56,136 bases of DNA from Candidatus Aminicenantes bacterium UBA647 (GTDB lineage: Bacteria > Acidobacteriota > Aminicenantia > UBA2199): the NCBI GenBank assembly GCA_002299555.1, contig DBOL01000049.1:1-56136 (forward strand), written 5' to 3'. This document shows positions 10,701-18,147 of the stretch, in pieces. Under the pieces are notes generated by a model, which was not told where the DNA came from, ran no database searches, and worked only from the letters and a program-made list of their open reading frames with translations. The translations under genes were made by a program, and so were the position numbers. Positions within the stretch are counted from its first letter, which is position 1. Each line of letters starts with the position of its first letter.

Positions 10701-10952
10701 GAATGGGAGTGGAAAAATAACAATATCCTTTTCAGAGCCTGTAAGATTCATCCAGAGTCTGAGTTTTGATCTGACCTCAAACAGGTTGGAATTTTCCGGA
10801 TGAAGCCAGAGGATATCACCATTCCAATCCAGACTGACGCCGGCAGTGATCAGACCGGTAAGGTCCCGATCAACATTTTTTATCTCAGTATTATCACGAG
10901 AAGAAAATTTTCTCTTCAGCTCATTGGAAAATATGTATTCAGTTCTTTTCAT
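7758..10952 (-). CDS. mfd: Transcription-repair coupling factor Mfd
   Basis: A 1064-residue DNA translocase that removes RNA polymerase stalled at lesions and recruits UvrA. The domains run in the usual order. A UvrB-like N-terminal part occupies about residues 1-390. The CarD-like RNA-polymerase-interaction domain begins near residue 411 with EPGDHIVHEKHGIGVF. The RecG-type helicase core has Walker A GDVSFGKTE (near 562), DEEQ (near 661), SATPIPRTL and QLRGRVGRG (near 831). A C-terminal TRCF domain includes ALGFDYYNSLL. Walker A has Ser where GDVGFGKTE is usual. It is divergent from the NtrC-type gene across a 79-bp gap. It may share an mRNA with the lipid kinase downstream. Confidence 0.96.
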   Translation of the reverse strand: MKRTEYIFSNELKRKFSSRDNTEIKNVDRDLTGLITAGVSLDWNGDILWLHPENSNLFEVRSKLRLWMNLTGSEKDIVIFPLPFGDPYVNNLIYPDFHIEKFNFFKVKLKKKQVIIIATILSASIGFEDPDRIGDLIFSLRVKDEIKRDILIEKLHDMGYSHSNYVDDPGEFQKRGGVLDVFPSGTEYPVRIEFFGDEVESITFFDRNTRRSVGQSDSIEIPLYGLFGKEMKFEDLLSGHKFNLLTGIMENPKLIYDDKLSVEKSSEVSRENFRKIFKLNSGTEIPEPDKLFKKIPQGTPYLNISGETDEVTKKTELRKLNKNLREFNTEDLGKLKRRSVDSTIFLFTKSLSLRENLQAGGVRLRFEDHIIPHSFVNVSTSSYFLTDRKYIFRDNIGDVEDVDSESLLKTLEPGDHIVHEKHGIGVFRGLQLLEFSNSQQEFIKAEYLNNELLYVPVSEANVLKKYFAFKGEPGKLDRIGGKSWSQKKTRAKKSIIQFAKELLDLYALRSSIEGYSHKGDRDMEYHLERTFPFVETPDQVLAIKDVMADLERTFPMERLVCGDVSFGKTEVAIRAALRVVSSGKQVAVLCPTTILAMQHYRTFSKRFEGLPVNIRMLSRMVSAAKQKHVFEELKNGSIDILIGTHSILSNKAEYKNLGLFIIDEEQRFGVFQKEKLKQGRENVDVLVLSATPIPRTLSLSMAGLQDISTIRTPPRGRMKIRNYIGSFSRQIIISAILKETQRGGGIYIIYNSVAKIFSFKELLNKWLPDIKIAVIHAKMRSQNIEKNLLDFINGEYSVLLSTTIIENGIDISKVNTLIVVDAEKFGLTQLYQLRGRVGRGEQQAYAYFLTGSDVISEKARLRLDGIRDHSDVGSGFKLAEYDLKLRGAGSLLGNKQHGHIEALGFDYYNSLLKQEVDDLKGKKEKEWNGEVNVHFRYSIGSDYISRSSDRIDFYSKIINAKDMDEIELLKNDLLSRFGDGGDDISKIFYVAKVKLIAAEAGTSSVSIFSDHFIFEFENVEKTDNILNKLTLSDFEKERDEINSVSFSYNAESEILNDLYNTLKK

Positions 10953-10994
10953 TTTCCATTTTCTTTGTTCCAGGATAATTCAATCTTTATAACT

Positions 10995-11023
10995 TTGAAA
11001 ACAGCTTCATTATACTTTATAAT
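10995..11023 (+). promoter_or_regulatory. Sigma-70-type promoter for the NtrC-type gene, start codon 8 nt after the -10
   Basis: TTGAAA (10995-11000), a 17-bp spacer and a perfect TATAAT (11018-11023). Only 8 bases separate the -10 from the ATG at 11032, so the transcript should begin at or next to the start codon. No ribosome site is visible. Seen in sequence; not experimentally tested. Confidence 0.6.
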
Positions 11024-11031
11024 AAAGAAGT

Positions 11032-12396
11032 ATGGAAAAGATACTGATCGTTGAAGACAACCCTTCAATGCTGGAAATGCTCAGCAATATAATTTCCGAA
11101 AAAGGATATATTGCAGGGACGGCTCCGGACGTTTCTACCGCACTACTCCTCTTAAAAAAAGAGAATTATGATCTGATCATATCTGATCTGCAACTTCCCG
11201 ATATGGATGGATTGACTTTTTTTAAAAAGATAAAGCATTTCGATATCCCCTTTATAATCCTTACAGCATTCGGATCGATTGAACTTGCAGTAGAGGCAAT
11301 AAAAGCAGGAGCATTCGATTTCGTTTCCAAGCCGGTCGATCCCGAATACCTTTTTATTATAATTGAGAAAGCAATAGAATCAACAAGAATGCTAAGAGAG
11401 AATATTGCACTGAAAAGTGTATTGCGTAGGGAATCTGACAAGTATTCTATAATCGGGAAAAGTGAGTCATTATCCGAATCGATAGAGAAACTTCAGCAAG
11501 TTTCACCTACAAATACTCCGGTGTTACTTTTAGGTGAAAGTGGAACAGGGAAAGAACTTTTTGCAAGGGCTATACATGAATTAAGCCCCAGGAAACATAA
11601 ACCTTTTATAGCAATTAATTCAGCATCAATTCCTGAAACACTTTTGGAAAATGAGCTGTTCGGACATGAGAAAGGTTCTTTCACAGATGCACATCTAAGG
11701 CATAACGGTAAACTTGAATTATCTCAGGGAGGCACATTCTTCCTTGATGAGATAGGAGACCTGCCTACAAGCCTTCAGGGAAAGATCCTCAGAGTAATTG
11801 AAGAAAAAAAAGTGACAAGACTGGGTAGTAACAAAGAGATATCTCTTGACATAAGATTTATATTTGCAACGAATGTAGATCTGGATAAGGCGGTAAAAAA
11901 TGGTGACTTCCGAAAAGACCTTTATTACAGACTAAGTATCTTTCCGGTACACATTCCACCACTGAGAGAACGAAAAGGAGACATTCCCTTACTTGCAGAA
12001 TACTTTGTAAAAAAATTTTCTAGAGAGATGAGAAAAGGCGATATCAAGATCTCTGCAAATGCATTGAAAAAAATGGGTAAATATCGCTGGCCCGGGAATG
12101 TACGGGAACTTCAGAATGCAATTGAGAGAGGGCTGATAACTTTAAAAGGTGATACACTTGATACAGAAGATATAATTCTTCCAAAAGAAGAACCCTCACT
12201 TCCGGATAGAATACCCGGGTCTGCAGGTCTTAAGAAGTTATCGTCTCAAATTGTAATCAGCTTGGAGAAGAAGAGTATAGAAGAGACACTTGAGGAGACA
12301 GGATTCAATCGGAAAAAAACTGCGGAGGCTTTAAAAATAAGTTATAGAACTCTTCTTTACAAGATGAAAAAATATGGGATCAGGTCAGAAAATTAA
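11032..12396 (+). CDS. NtrC-family sigma-54-dependent response regulator
   Basis: A 454-residue three-domain activator. The receiver domain (1-120) has the acidic pair near D9 and phospho-acceptor Asp52 in SDLQLPDMDG. The AAA+ domain (about 140-370) has Walker A GESGTGKE and Walker B FFLDEIGD. The sigma-54 contact loop reads GSFTDA instead of the usual GAFTGA. A Fis-type helix-turn-helix ends the protein (NRKKTAEALKISYRTLLYKMKKYG). It would activate sigma-54 promoters after phosphorylation by a histidine kinase, and no kinase gene lies nearby. The gene overlaps the next one by 23 bp, suggesting an operon with the acyltransferase and phosphofructokinase. The promoter is of sigma-70 type and transcription may start at the ATG. 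Confidence 0.93.
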   Translation: MEKILIVEDNPSMLEMLSNIISEKGYIAGTAPDVSTALLLLKKENYDLIISDLQLPDMDGLTFFKKIKHFDIPFIILTAFGSIELAVEAIKAGAFDFVSKPVDPEYLFIIIEKAIESTRMLRENIALKSVLRRESDKYSIIGKSESLSESIEKLQQVSPTNTPVLLLGESGTGKELFARAIHELSPRKHKPFIAINSASIPETLLENELFGHEKGSFTDAHLRHNGKLELSQGGTFFLDEIGDLPTSLQGKILRVIEEKKVTRLGSNKEISLDIRFIFATNVDLDKAVKNGDFRKDLYYRLSIFPVHIPPLRERKGDIPLLAEYFVKKFSREMRKGDIKISANALKKMGKYRWPGNVRELQNAIERGLITLKGDTLDTEDIILPKEEPSLPDRIPGSAGLKKLSSQIVISLEKKSIEETLEETGFNRKKTAEALKISYRTLLYKMKKYGIRSEN

Positions 12397-13036
12397 ATTC
12401 TTTCTAATTTCAAAAGCAGCCAGGATGCTTATAAATTCAATTGTTTTTACCTGCAGGAAAAGGATCTCAGGTGAAAAAAAAATTGAAACACTCAGAAATT
12501 CAGGACAACCGATAATCTATATCTTCTGGCACAGACATATTTTCTATAACATTTTTAAGTTCAAGGGTACAAATGCCCGTCCGTTGATCTCGTTTTCAAC
12601 TGATGGTGAAATAGTATCACGCATTGCCGAAGAGTTTGGAATGAATCCGATAAGGGGCTCGTCTTCCCATGGAGGAGCCAGAGCTTTTATTAAAATGATC
12701 AATGCGATAAAAAAAGAGAATTCTGAGATAATGATAACAGCAGACGGACCAAAGGGACCCCCAAGAGAAATAAAAGATGGGACTATTCATATTGCCAAAA
12801 AGACCGGGGCTGCAATAGTACCGGTCAGCTGGTACGCCTCCAGAGTTAAAATATTTCACAAAAGCTGGGATAAATTCATTCTTCCGATACCCTTCGGGAA
12901 AATAAATTTTTCTTTCGGAGATCCCGTTTACATACCTGTCGGAGTTCTTAAAAGTGAGTACTCAGAGTATAAAAACATACTGAAAATAAAATTAGATGAA
13001 CTTGAAGATGAGATCATATCTCATCTTAAAAAATGA
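12374..13036 (+). CDS. DUF374 lysophospholipid-acyltransferase-like protein
   Basis: A 220-residue member of the DUF374/COG2121 family of LPLAT-like acyltransferases associated with lipid or lipid A modification. FWHRHIF (51-57) and ITADGPKGPP (121-130), followed by REIKDGTIHIAKKTGAAIVPVSW, are the family signatures; HxH here replaces the HX4D of classical PlsC enzymes. A hydrophobic N-terminal segment suggests association with the inner membrane face. The start used overlaps the regulator gene by 23 bp; a later in-frame ATG at 12425 is the alternative, giving a 203-residue protein. The gene sits between the regulator and pfkA and is probably co-transcribed with both. The acyl donor and acceptor cannot be inferred from sequence. 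Confidence 0.82.
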   Translation: MGSGQKIKFFLISKAARMLINSIVFTCRKRISGEKKIETLRNSGQPIIYIFWHRHIFYNIFKFKGTNARPLISFSTDGEIVSRIAEEFGMNPIRGSSSHGGARAFIKMINAIKKENSEIMITADGPKGPPREIKDGTIHIAKKTGAAIVPVSWYASRVKIFHKSWDKFILPIPFGKINFSFGDPVYIPVGVLKSEYSEYKNILKIKLDELEDEIISHLKK

Positions 13037-13064
13037 AACAATTGAAAGGAGAAAAAATATTATA

Positions 13065-14171
13065 ATGGGACCAAAGAAAAAAATAAAAAGGATCGGTGTT
13101 CTAACCGGTGGCGGAGACTGCCCGGGACTTAATGCAGTAATAAGATCTGTTACAGCCCATTCCATTTTAAATCATAAGATAGAAGTGTTCGGGATCCGGG
13201 ACGGATACTCCGGGCTTATTAATAAAAAACTGAAGAAACTGAGTCTGGAAGATGTTTCAGGTATACTTCCAAGAGGTGGAACAATACTTGGAACCTCTAA
13301 TCGTGATAATCCTTTCAAATACCCTGCTGACACAAATGAAGTTGAAAAAAAGTATATAGATGTATCAGAGAGAGTGATAAAAACTGTTGAATATAATGAA
13401 TTGGACGCAATAATTACGATCGGAGGTGACGGAACACAGGCAATTGCAAACAAACTCTATGAAGAGTGTTCTATCCCGGTAATCGGAATCCCAAAAACAA
13501 TAGATAATGATCTGGGAGGAACAGATGTAACATTCGGGTTTGATACAGCACTGACAATTGCAACCGACTCAATAGATAAGATCCATTCTACAGCGGAATC
13601 CCATCACAGAATTATGGTGATCGAAGTAATGGGAAGATATGCCGGATGGATCGCACTTCATGCCGGCATTGCAGGAGGGGGGGATGTGATACTAATCCCG
13701 GAACTACCATTCACGATCGAAAAGATCGGCGACAAGATCGACGAGAGGATGTCGAGAGGAAAAAGGTTCTCCCTGATAGTTGTGGCGGAAGGAGCTAAGA
13801 TAAAAGGGGAAGATGTTGTTGCTGCAAGGAGGGTATCAGATCCCAACGATCCTTTAAGACTGGGAGGTATATCAACGGTAGTTGGAAATAGAATTGAAGA
13901 TCTCACTGGAATAGAATCCAGATATACGATACTTGGTCATGTTCAGAGAGGGGGAAGCCCTACAGCTTTTGACAGAATTCTCGCAACCCGTTTCGGTTTT
14001 CATGCTGTTGAGGCCGTTATCAATGGTGAATTTGGATATATGGTGGGGCTAAAAGGAACAGATATTAAAACTACTCCGATAAAGGAAGCAATAGCAGAAC
14101 CTCGCAGAGTTAAACGGGATTCAGACCTCATTAAAACAGCAAGATCGGTCGGAACCAGTTTCGGTACATAA
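13065..14171 (+). CDS. pfkA: 6-phosphofructokinase, predicted ATP-dependent (G104/K124 type)
   Basis: Glycolytic phosphofructokinase of 368 residues. It has GGGDCPGLNAVIR (15-27), the nucleotide loop GGDGT (120-124), catalytic PKTIDND (143-149, base Asp147) and MGRYAGWIA. The residues that separate ATP- from pyrophosphate-dependent enzymes are Gly123 (E. coli Gly104) and Lys144 (E. coli Gly124). Gly at the first predicts ATP use, and Lys at the second is typical of the group III/mixed-substrate clade, so this is neither the E. coli type nor a typical PPi enzyme. I place the start at 13065 because AAGGAG precedes it and the preceding residues are not PFK-like; an upstream in-frame start at 12996 would overlap the acyltransferase gene. 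It is the last gene of the 11032-14171 cluster. Confidence 0.94.
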   Translation: MGPKKKIKRIGVLTGGGDCPGLNAVIRSVTAHSILNHKIEVFGIRDGYSGLINKKLKKLSLEDVSGILPRGGTILGTSNRDNPFKYPADTNEVEKKYIDVSERVIKTVEYNELDAIITIGGDGTQAIANKLYEECSIPVIGIPKTIDNDLGGTDVTFGFDTALTIATDSIDKIHSTAESHHRIMVIEVMGRYAGWIALHAGIAGGGDVILIPELPFTIEKIGDKIDERMSRGKRFSLIVVAEGAKIKGEDVVAARRVSDPNDPLRLGGISTVVGNRIEDLTGIESRYTILGHVQRGGSPTAFDRILATRFGFHAVEAVINGEFGYMVGLKGTDIKTTPIKEAIAEPRRVKRDSDLIKTARSVGTSFGT

Positions 14172-14207
14172 ATTTATCAAAAAAAACAAAACTAATCGTT
14201 ATTTTTA

Positions 14208-14236
14208 TTGATATTTTTTTTATATTTATTTATTAT
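14208..14236 (+). promoter_or_regulatory. Sigma-70-type promoter for the pseudokinase gene
   Basis: TTGATA (14208-14213), a 17-bp spacer made almost only of T and A, then TATTAT (14231-14236). It is followed by a short leader with a GGAGG ribosome site (14244-14248) before the ATG at 14257. It separates this gene from pfkA. Confidence 0.6.
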
Positions 14237-14256
14237 TTAGAATTGGAGGTGCAGTA

Positions 14257-16080
14257 ATGGCTGATTATAAACAACTAGGTAACTATGTTCTTTTTGAAGA
14301 GATGAATCCGGATTCTACAGGAAAAAACTTCAGGGCCGGAGAGCTCGATAACGGAAAGATTAAAAATCATTTTGTGTTATCAGAAGTACACCCGATGCTC
14401 TACTCAAGTCCGAAAATCTGGAAAAGGGTCACAATTCTCCTTGAAGGTATTAAGAAATCAAATATATCCGGCCTGTACTCTCCGGACAAGATCCTCACTA
14501 TGGGGGAAAAGCAGATGCTGATATTCCCATACAAGGAATTAATAAGTTTTGATTCTATCCTTGAAGATTCCGCATCAAAAGGAATTCCGATCAACTTTGA
14601 TCTTGCCTTTTCGATTGCTACTGCAATTTCCGATCTACTTGATATCGGCTCTTCCATAGTTATCAGTGGTCAGAAATCATTCCATGGTTTCCTCACTCCA
14701 GACAATATCCTGATAGATTTTGAAGGAAAGATATATTTAAAAAATTACGGAATATCCCCATACCTTGATAATGAAGAGGAGATCTTCTCAGGAATGGAGA
14801 AACAATACGGCTCATGGTTGACACCTGAATTCCTTCGTAGAGAAAAAATCGTTCCTCAGTCAGATATTTACCATCTCGGATATTTATTGTTTAAAATGCT
14901 TACCGGGAAATATTTTTCTTATAACCCTGGTGAAGATTTTGATGCAAAACTTGCAAATATCAGCTTTTCAAATCACATTCATGAAAGCAATAAAGATTTT
15001 ATAAGCGGACTTCAGGAGTTCTTTAAAAAGACTCTTCATCCGGATCCTTCATTAAGATTTTCCGGTGTGAAAGAATTTAAAGAATTCGTATCAAAAACCT
15101 TTAATATTGATGAGTTATCCTCAGTTACATTCAATCTCGCATATTTTATGGATTCACTATATTCAAAGGAAAGGACTCAGGTCCAATCCAAAGTAGATAG
15201 TGAAAAACTTTACACTCCTCCTGCAATCGATACTCCCGGTTTAGGTACAGGGAAAGTTGATAATGAACTTGTTGAAACTATCCTGTCCGGTCTTGAGGAA
15301 CGAGAGAAAGGCGGGAAGTCCAAGTTATTTATGATCATAGCTTCTATTATTATAGTTGCAATTGCAGTTGGGGCATATTTCTTTGTCCAGTCAAATAAAT
15401 CTAAACAGGAAAAAATCAGAAAAACCGATGAAATTCGTCTTCGAATGGAGGGGGAAAAAAGAGAGCAGGATCTTCGTGATCAATTGAGAGCTGTTGAAGA
15501 CAGAGCAGCACAAACAGAAGAAGAGAAGACAAAGCAGGAGGAAGAGAAATTGAAACTGCAAAGTCAAATTGATGACGTGCAGAAAGAAAGAGAAAGAGTA
15601 AAGAAACTGGAGGAAGAAAAGAAGAAAAAAGAAGAGGAAACAGAAACATTAAGAAAAACAGATGAAGAAAATAAGAAAAAAGCTGAAGAGGCAGAAATAT
15701 TAAAAAAAGCAGAGGATGAAAAGAATAGGCTGGCTGAGATCGAGAGAAAGAAAAAAGCTTTAGAAGCATTAAAACCCAAGCGAGGGGAACTTCTGCCTAT
15801 TACTGAAGTAGATAAGAAACCGGCTAAATTATCGGGTAAAAGATTGACATTTCCTCCTTCAATAAGAAACAGATATGCAGGAAACAAATTCGAGGCAAGT
15901 ATAATGTGCCTTATAGATGAGAATGGAACAATTAAAAGTTCAAGAGTTTTGAGCAATATCCCAAAGGACATTAAAAAATCGATAGAAAAAAGTATTATGA
16001 AGTGGAAATTCAGCCCTGCAGTGAAAATGGGAGTTCAGGTTAGTGTATGGAACCAGGTAATTGTGAAAATTTCGATCTGA
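14257..16080 (+). CDS. Membrane pseudokinase with coiled coil and C-terminal TonB domain
   Basis: A 607-residue protein with an unusual domain order. Residues about 10-285 have a protein-kinase fold pattern but no catalytic residues. HRDLKPDN becomes HGFLTPDN (143-150: Asp to Phe145, Lys to Thr147), and DFG becomes NYG (163-165). The LTPEF and SDIYHLGYLLFKMLTGK blocks (from 188 and 202) still match the kinase C-lobe. A membrane helix follows at about 357-378. Residues 382-505 form a long charged coiled coil (Glu/Lys heptads), and 506-607 resemble the TonB C-terminal domain, including LTFPPSIRNRYAG, VLSNIP and MKWKFSPAVKMG. Predicted topology: kinase-like part in the cytoplasm, coil and TonB part in the periplasm. 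The kinase-like part may bind a nucleotide or partner rather than phosphorylate. No ExbB/ExbD genes are nearby. Confidence 0.82.
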   Translation: MADYKQLGNYVLFEEMNPDSTGKNFRAGELDNGKIKNHFVLSEVHPMLYSSPKIWKRVTILLEGIKKSNISGLYSPDKILTMGEKQMLIFPYKELISFDSILEDSASKGIPINFDLAFSIATAISDLLDIGSSIVISGQKSFHGFLTPDNILIDFEGKIYLKNYGISPYLDNEEEIFSGMEKQYGSWLTPEFLRREKIVPQSDIYHLGYLLFKMLTGKYFSYNPGEDFDAKLANISFSNHIHESNKDFISGLQEFFKKTLHPDPSLRFSGVKEFKEFVSKTFNIDELSSVTFNLAYFMDSLYSKERTQVQSKVDSEKLYTPPAIDTPGLGTGKVDNELVETILSGLEEREKGGKSKLFMIIASIIIVAIAVGAYFFVQSNKSKQEKIRKTDEIRLRMEGEKREQDLRDQLRAVEDRAAQTEEEKTKQEEEKLKLQSQIDDVQKERERVKKLEEEKKKKEEETETLRKTDEENKKKAEEAEILKKAEDEKNRLAEIERKKKALEALKPKRGELLPITEVDKKPAKLSGKRLTFPPSIRNRYAGNKFEASIMCLIDENGTIKSSRVLSNIPKDIKKSIEKSIMKWKFSPAVKMGVQVSVWNQVIVKISI

Positions 16081-16113
16081 TTATATAATATAGAGTAATT
16101 TTTAATAAAGTAC

Positions 16114-16142
16114 TTGTAATGCCCATGATTTTGGGGTAAATT
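16114..16142 (+). promoter_or_regulatory. Putative promoter for buk-ptb-gpx, -10 five nt from the ATG
   Basis: TTGTAA (16114-16119), a 17-bp spacer and TAAATT (16137-16142), with only 5 bases before the ATG at 16148. The hexamers are imperfect, so this is weaker than the other promoters listed, but the geometry is the same. No clear ribosome site precedes the gene. Confidence 0.4.
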
Positions 16143-16147
16143 ATTCT

Positions 16148-17245
16148 ATGAAAAGTTTTTATATTCTCGCAATAAATCCTGGTTCTACATCCACAAAGAT
16201 AGGGATATTCAAAAACACAAAAATGATCCTGTCCGAGAATATTTCACATTCTACTACTGAGCTTTCCCAATTCGATTCTATAATGGATCAGAAAGAGTTC
16301 AGAACAGGGCTGGTCCTGGATTTCCTTGATAAATGCGAGGTCCAGATATCAAAACTTAATGCAATTGTTGGACGCGGCGGCATGCTCACCCCAATGAAAT
16401 CCGGGACATATAAAGTTAATAAAGAAATGATAAATTTTCTTGTTAATAATCTTCTTGAACATGCGTCCAGCCTTGGTGCGATACTTGCTGATAATATAGC
16501 CCAAAGAATAGGTGTAAAGGCTTTCATTGTAGATCCTGTTGTTGTTGACGAAATGGACCCTATTGCCAAAATAACCGGAATACCAGAAATAAAAAAGATC
16601 AGTATATTTCATGCCCTTAATCAAAAAGCGGCGGCCCGGGAAGCGGCAAAAAGAATCAAAAAAAAATACAGAGAATGTAATTTCATAGTTGCTCACCTGG
16701 GAGGTGGGATCACAATAGGAATACATAAAAAAGGATTAGTTGTAGATGTGAACAACGGCCTAAATGGAGATGGTCCCTTCTCACCGGAACGGACCGGGTC
16801 TATTCCGACATGGAGCCTTATTGAATGGGCTACAACTGGTTTGTATTCGCTTCCTGAATTGAAAAAAAAAATTACCGGTAAGGGTGGAGTAGTTGCCCAT
16901 CTCGGGACAAATAATATGAGAGAAGTAAAAGATATGGTGGACAGAGGAGATAAAAAAGCTAAAGAAATTTATATGGCTTTGGGTTATAATATTTCAAAGG
17001 GTATCGGATCGCTTGCACCGGTTGTTAAAGGAAAGATTGATGCAATTATTATTACCGGTGGACTTGCCTTTGATAAAGATCTGATGGCAATGATCAGGAA
17101 TCATGTAAAATTCATTGCGCCGGTGATAATACTGCCTGGCGAGGATGAATTGGCGGCATTATCGAAAGGAGGTCTGAGAGTTCTAAGAGGTGAGGAAAAA
17201 CCAAAGATATGGAGAGCAAAGGAGATGAAACATGGATCAGATTAA
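16148..17245 (+). CDS. buk: Butyrate kinase
   Basis: A 365-residue acyl-phosphate kinase of the ASKHA fold, converting butyryl phosphate and ADP to butyrate and ATP (reversible). It has the N-terminal phosphate loop NPGSTSTK (10-17), AHLGGGITIGIH, the DVNNGLNGDGPFSPERTG segment and the C-terminal IIITGGLAFDK block. The GDGPFSPERTG stretch and the length favour butyrate kinase over acetate kinase; branched-chain acyl phosphates are also possible substrates. The last 14 bp overlap ptb, so the two enzymes form the phosphotransbutyrylase/butyrate kinase module for substrate-level ATP synthesis. No other butyryl-CoA pathway gene lies in the window. Confidence 0.93.
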   Translation: MKSFYILAINPGSTSTKIGIFKNTKMILSENISHSTTELSQFDSIMDQKEFRTGLVLDFLDKCEVQISKLNAIVGRGGMLTPMKSGTYKVNKEMINFLVNNLLEHASSLGAILADNIAQRIGVKAFIVDPVVVDEMDPIAKITGIPEIKKISIFHALNQKAAAREAAKRIKKKYRECNFIVAHLGGGITIGIHKKGLVVDVNNGLNGDGPFSPERTGSIPTWSLIEWATTGLYSLPELKKKITGKGGVVAHLGTNNMREVKDMVDRGDKKAKEIYMALGYNISKGIGSLAPVVKGKIDAIIITGGLAFDKDLMAMIRNHVKFIAPVIILPGEDELAALSKGGLRVLRGEEKPKIWRAKEMKHGSD

Positions 17246-18137
17246 ATCTTTAAAACAACTTGAACTACTTGTTAAGGAGCAGAAAACACCAAAAATGGCA
17301 GTTGCTTTTGCTCAGGATGAAGACACCCTCCTGGCTGTTCAAAGAGCTGTTAATGAAAAAGTCGTTGATGCAATTCTCGTGGGTGAGAAAAAATTAATCC
17401 TTGAAAAATGTAATAAACTTAATATTTCAATTGATAAATTTGAAATTATAAATGAGCCGAATGAGAAGAAAAGTGGAGATGTTGCAGTAAAATTGATTGT
17501 GGATGGAAAAGCAGATATATTGATGAAAGGATTAATCTCCACTCCATATTTCCTGAAATCAATTCTTAACAAAGAATATAATCTTGTAAAGAAAGGTGTT
17601 GTATTGTCCCATACTGCCTTAATAGATATTTCTACTTATGATAAATTGTTGATAGCATCAGATGTTGCAATGATCCCTTATCCTGATATTAATCAGAAGA
17701 TACAGATGATAAATTACAACGTCAAAATAGCAAAAAAATTAAACATTTTCAATCCTAAGGTTGCTTTGATCTCAGCAAACGAAAAAGTATCTGAGAAAAT
17801 GCAGTCTACTATTGATGCAGCAGTAATATCCAAGATGGGAGACAGAAAACAGATAAAGGGAGCAATCATCGACGGACCACTTGCTATTGATGTCGCTTTG
17901 TCAGCAAAGGCTTGTGAAATAAAAGGTTTAAAATCTCCTATTGAAGGTTATGCTGATGTGCTGATCTTCCCGAATATTGATACCGGGAATGTTTTTTATA
18001 AAACATCGACAATATTGGGAGGAGCAAAACTTGCAGGAGTTGTAACCGGAACTCCATTCCCGACAGTTCTTGTTTCCAGAGCGGATGATGATGATTCAAA
18101 GTATTATTCAATCGTCCTTGCTGCTGCACTTGTATAA
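17232..18137 (+). CDS. ptb: Phosphate butyryltransferase
   Basis: A 301-residue phosphate acyltransferase (PTA_PTB family) that exchanges CoA for phosphate on butyryl-CoA. ADILMKGLISTPYFLKSIL, the ALISANEKVSEKMQSTIDA segment, GPLAIDVALS and the C-terminal VLIFPNIDTGNVFYK block with GGAKLAGVVTGTPFPTVLVSRAD are characteristic. The length is that of Ptb rather than the longer Pta. The start overlaps buk by 14 bp and has a GGAG ribosome site inside buk, so translation is probably coupled. The kinase-first order is the reverse of the classical clostridial ptb-buk operon. Chain-length preference cannot be read from sequence. Confidence 0.92.
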   Translation: MDQIKSLKQLELLVKEQKTPKMAVAFAQDEDTLLAVQRAVNEKVVDAILVGEKKLILEKCNKLNISIDKFEIINEPNEKKSGDVAVKLIVDGKADILMKGLISTPYFLKSILNKEYNLVKKGVVLSHTALIDISTYDKLLIASDVAMIPYPDINQKIQMINYNVKIAKKLNIFNPKVALISANEKVSEKMQSTIDAAVISKMGDRKQIKGAIIDGPLAIDVALSAKACEIKGLKSPIEGYADVLIFPNIDTGNVFYKTSTILGGAKLAGVVTGTPFPTVLVSRADDDDSKYYSIVLAAALV

Positions 18138-18147
18138 GTAGGACATA

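Noticed and set aside
12535..12560. GGCACA string in the acyltransferase gene as a sigma-54 promoter.
   Set aside because: It lies within a coding region and lacks the GC dinucleotide at the needed distance.
12996..13064. An earlier in-frame start for phosphofructokinase.
   Set aside because: The extra 23 residues are not PFK-like and lie mostly within the acyltransferase gene, while AAGGAG sits correctly before the ATG at 13065.
15416..15971. Long open frames on the minus strand opposite the coiled-coil part of the pseudokinase, rich in Phe, Leu and Ser.
   Set aside because: They mirror Glu/Lys-rich codons of the real gene and show no start signal or family likeness.
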